DNA from: Phycisphaerae bacterium
Lineage (GTDB): Bacteria > Planctomycetota > Phycisphaerae > JAAYCJ01
Reading direction: 5' to 3'
NCBI GenBank assembly: GCA_015486815.1
Contig: WFQY01000425.1
Span: 1 to 8,200 of the forward strand
DNA length: 8,200 bases
The first letter of the stretch is position 1. Every line of letters starts with the position of its first letter. Below, one piece after another: positions 7,501 to 8,200 of this stretch. The position numbers and the translations under genes are program-made. Under the pieces are notes generated by a model that worked only from the letters and a program-made list of their open reading frames with translations, was not told the DNA's origin and made no database searches.

Positions 7501-7807
7501 GCCGAAACAGACGGGGCAGTTCAAAATTGAGATAAGCTTTGGGCAATCGCAAGATATTCACATAATAGCGACGCAGGCAATGATACGAAATATGGATTTT
7601 GATAGTAATAAGAACGAATTCAGCTTTGAAGCTGACTATCCCGAATATACATACGAGTTAGCACCTTCAATTCATTTTTATGCTGCGATTAAACTTAACG
7701 GACAAACTCCATCAAATATAAAAGGTGCGAAGGCTGTCGAAAACAACACCCAAAACGATATGCTGACAATCAAATTCAAAAAGGGAAAAGTTAAAATCAA
7801 ATTTTGA
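4520..7807 (+). CDS. Large glycoside-hydrolase-like protein, family not recognised
   Basis: A 1095-residue protein. I chose the ATG at 4520 because AAAGGA (4507-4512) lies 7 nt before it; the in-frame ATG at 4469 has no such site. There is no signal peptide (MSIFKLGEIRNVKLTG), so the protein is probably cytoplasmic. Three zones can be seen. Residues 1-245 are strand-rich, with jelly-roll-like segments such as LDFWLIDEIANQ, GLLLVHLDGREVGYFIEHWP and IPLVIENSGVHKLTIFPRQ. Residues 255-560 look like a TIM barrel, with alternating strands and helices: FGWQFPIFYQRY, FVSVYMTDCNN (Asp302), a helix then GLLACWYTHLPHIPDHWG, RLQGLFYETAGF (Glu405), LMFFAESENERL (Glu433, Glu435), then SVLYGEIGPDAIVKQ. The many aromatic residues and the acidic residues at strand ends suit a sugar-binding cleft, but which Glu/Asp are catalytic is a guess. 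From about residue 560 the rest is beta-rich (YWRLSVWPGGDGGILRMD, MPLLHLEIERQFQ and onward), like the accessory beta-sandwich domains of multidomain hydrolases. I do not recognise a named GH family. It is intact, in one frame, and AT-richer than the genes at 101-3340. Confidence 0.6.
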   Translation: MSIFKLGEIRNVKLTGRDSRNVYCSGAKQIRGERYVLWPQCKKESLPKKLTWNSKLHNGVEQLEIAFSAQAGDYLLELAMIENHIRRVRKGSNLCWDGHLNIRHEDGVVHKFDLQDKIIKRFIKEVRQQIESPNPDRTNLDFWLIDEIANQPHNGLLLVHLDGREVGYFIEHWPEYTINGKDEFRERQIAIPLVIENSGVHKLTIFPRQTHSHRSWEGVWGRVASQRLIVAGIELKEQKLSLPKHPLAKGDSRHYPADFFGWQFPIFYQRYDAKGVDIDYFKRVYQQAFHRGSNFVSVYMTDCNNTVRQGYAGIIPWPEEFGLEGADEYNYNDRSGWDRNKLQKLITYAQETGLLACWYTHLPHIPDHWGSLHWKWMRNYTEVILRQFANLSVPPEKRLQGLFYETAGFANDVDMVLMNELFWQLNPLMFFAESENERLRTTAGLAPFRIEYHATTDFGWEDKFPDDTQHNPTWSESKYGRCNYFGQMNCRDRKYSVLYGEIGPDAIVKQANDIVRMYNLERWLPGKLTGFEWISETPEVTSARNREMVYAVSSDPIVGALAFEAETYGGGGRFDQSAQRLEDPFHHRPRLTDNIPHTAVQLQNNYWRLSVWPGGDGGILRMDKSTMAHFDTDSPSAILSDNFLATSIVGSTKLITKNIEIKYRGPYLAKTIEQLELITNEPIDASLTAFAKIKEQRHYTMISDMPLLHLEIERQFQGQEPDTQTFISLAGYDEIRVADKWYKSNPQAVVFDFNEQVIVVRDSRGVLHDLAIALIKSPRKGGRKPTHIRWRSNEGLSLWWNNPKKHPFGVGGKEVHPIVTGKQAVECDFVLLNSLYTIKDVKHLGQLWDNVLIEAKADRVKIKNKFALPMVKIVKVPRAKALPFWVKEKAGYFFRGSQPADNKSDFVKCYLPAGGIAEICRYGQINDIVKPAPGCQYAVTIQQVDVRNNRCTVKAAVSNISAAINPALDFAKSIQSVKVNGAKWFVYDRNRLYLPKQTGQFKIEISFGQSQDIHIIATQAMIRNMDFDSNKNEFSFEADYPEYTYELAPSIHFYAAIKLNGQTPSNIKGAKAVENNTQNDMLTIKFKKGKVKIKF

Positions 7808-8003
7808 GCAACCACACACCTATTTACGCTGCATGTGCGGAAAGAAAAGCCTCTACACTAACCCGCAATGGTCAAGCAATAAGTTATAACTTAAAGTATT
7901 GGTTAGGTAAGGGTATCCCCCACCCCGCCGATACCATAGGTAATAGCATAGGAGATAGGCACGCGAAGCGTCTCAAACTCGATTGAAAGGGGATAAATGA
8001 AAA
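7808..8003. other. Non-coding, palindrome-rich stretch
   Basis: About 195 bp with no convincing gene; the only frame of note begins with a TTG overlapping the previous stop and has no family resemblance. It holds several dyads: CTAACC (7858-7863) with GGTTAG (7901-7906); inside these a perfect 12-bp palindrome AAGTTATAACTT (7881-7892) flanked by CAAT (7877-7880) and ATTG (7898-7901); GGTAT (7912-7916) with ATACC (7931-7935) around a C-rich loop; and ACGC-GAA-GCGT at about 7961-7971. None is followed by a T-run, so no clear terminator for the large gene is seen. This may be an interspersed genomic repeat or a structured leader of the small gene at 8004. Confidence 0.4.
7935..7958. repeat. Short imperfect tandem repeat, two 12-bp units
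   Basis: CATAGGTAATAG (7935-7946) is followed immediately by CATAGGAGATAG (7947-7958), 10 of 12 bases identical. It lies in the non-coding stretch before the small gene at 8004. It could be chance, a slipped duplication or part of a larger repeat element. Confidence 0.4.
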
Positions 8004-8200
8004 ATGGAAAGCGAAACAAATCAAAAAGTTGAAGAATACCTTAAGCTATTAGGCTATATCAAGAACAGAGTTGAAGATGAGCAGACTGCAGTAGCGATTT
8101 TCCCGACTTCGGCGGTTTTTTTGGAATTTTTCCGAAAAATCGTTGATTTTGGCTTAAAAATAAGGATTTTTCCTCAAACCCCTCTTGTAGTGCCTAATAA
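8004..8200 (+). CDS. Small protein of unknown function, N-terminus only, possibly disrupted
   Basis: The frame from the ATG at 8004 stays open to the window edge (65 codons). GAAAGGGG at 7985-7992 is the ribosome site, 11 nt before this ATG; a nearer ATG at 7997 gives only an 11-residue peptide. Residues 1-32 look like a real small soluble protein, helical and charged: MESETNQKVEEYLKLLGYIK then NRVEDEQTAVAI. They recall, from memory and without proof, small proteins in which such a start is followed by LQEI and a further helix. From residue 33 (about 8101) the composition changes to FPTSAVFLEFFRKIVDFG and similar, encoded by T-rich, hairpin-forming DNA that looks non-coding. The gene may therefore be interrupted by a repeat or end its natural sequence there. 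The downstream end is outside the window. Confidence 0.4.
   Translation, partial: MESETNQKVEEYLKLLGYIKNRVEDEQTAVAIFPTSAVFLEFFRKIVDFGLKIRIFPQTPLVVPN
8103..8122 (+). terminator. Weak intrinsic-terminator-like hairpin plus T-run
   Basis: CCG (8103-8105), a bulged A, C closing a TTCG tetraloop (8108-8111), then GCGG, followed by seven Ts (8116-8122). The C-UUCG-G loop is unusually stable, but the stem is only four pairs with a bulge. A second dyad, ATTTTT-CCG-AAAAAT, follows at 8126-8140. Because both lie inside an open frame, they either terminate a short transcript or belong to an inserted repeat. Confidence 0.35.

Noticed and set aside
7804..7986. 60-codon plus-strand frame starting with TTG and overlapping the stop of the large gene
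   Set aside because: It has no ribosome site of its own, uses a TTG start inside the previous gene's last codons, shows no family-like motif, and covers DNA dominated by dyads and a tandem repeat. It is best treated as non-coding.
1..8200. CRISPR arrays, tRNA or rRNA genes, phage or toxin-antitoxin modules
   Set aside because: No regularly spaced repeats, cloverleaf-like sequence or rRNA motifs were seen on either strand, and no gene resembles a defence, phage or toxin component.

Overview
The window looks like a chromosomal piece of a PVC-group bacterium, most likely a planctomycete of the Phycisphaerae (Sedimentisphaerales-like), with Lentisphaerota or Kiritimatiellota as alternatives. The reasons are an exported LamG-type protein ending in a PEP-CTERM sorting tail, a pseudopilin-like protein with a C-terminal H-Xn-DG motif of the kind these phyla carry in large numbers, an exported beta-helix protein, and a UroD-like methyltransferase-fold gene beside a large glycoside-hydrolase-like protein. 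The taxonomic call is inference from gene content; the window has no rRNA or housekeeping marker.

Layout. Positions 101-3340 hold three plus-strand genes for exported or surface proteins: a LamG/PEP-CTERM protein (101-889), a right-handed beta-helix (pectate-lyase-superfamily-like) protein (980-2593) and an H-Xn-DG pseudopilin-like protein (2606-3340). The second and third are 12 nt apart and surely co-transcribed. The first is separated from the second by 90 nt containing a strong 12-bp stem-loop. A UroD-family gene starts at 3394 but is cut off near 3981, where it abuts, in opposite orientation, the N-terminal 73 codons of an IS4-family (DUF4372-type) transposase whose start is at 4202. Both genes are broken at the same point, so this is a deletion/recombination scar or an assembly misjoin, not a simple insertion. 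A possible outer end of the IS lies at about 4321-4339.

Downstream of the scar is a near-consensus sigma-70-type promoter (4392-4419), followed by a 1095-residue protein (4520-7807) without signal peptide. Its architecture (beta-rich N-terminus, TIM-barrel-like centre, beta-rich C-terminal half) suggests a glycoside hydrolase of a family I cannot name. The last 390 bases hold a non-coding, palindrome-rich stretch and the start of a small gene (8004) whose sequence turns low-complexity and hairpin-rich at about 8101, before the window ends.

Together the genes fit a carbohydrate-handling locus: surface proteins with carbohydrate-binding or beta-helix folds, a pseudopilin-like surface protein, a possible demethylation enzyme (now broken), and an apparently cytoplasmic carbohydrate-active enzyme. 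Substrate and reaction cannot be read from the sequence. The most novel candidate is the 1095-residue protein; the most structurally odd site is the double truncation at about 3979-3987.
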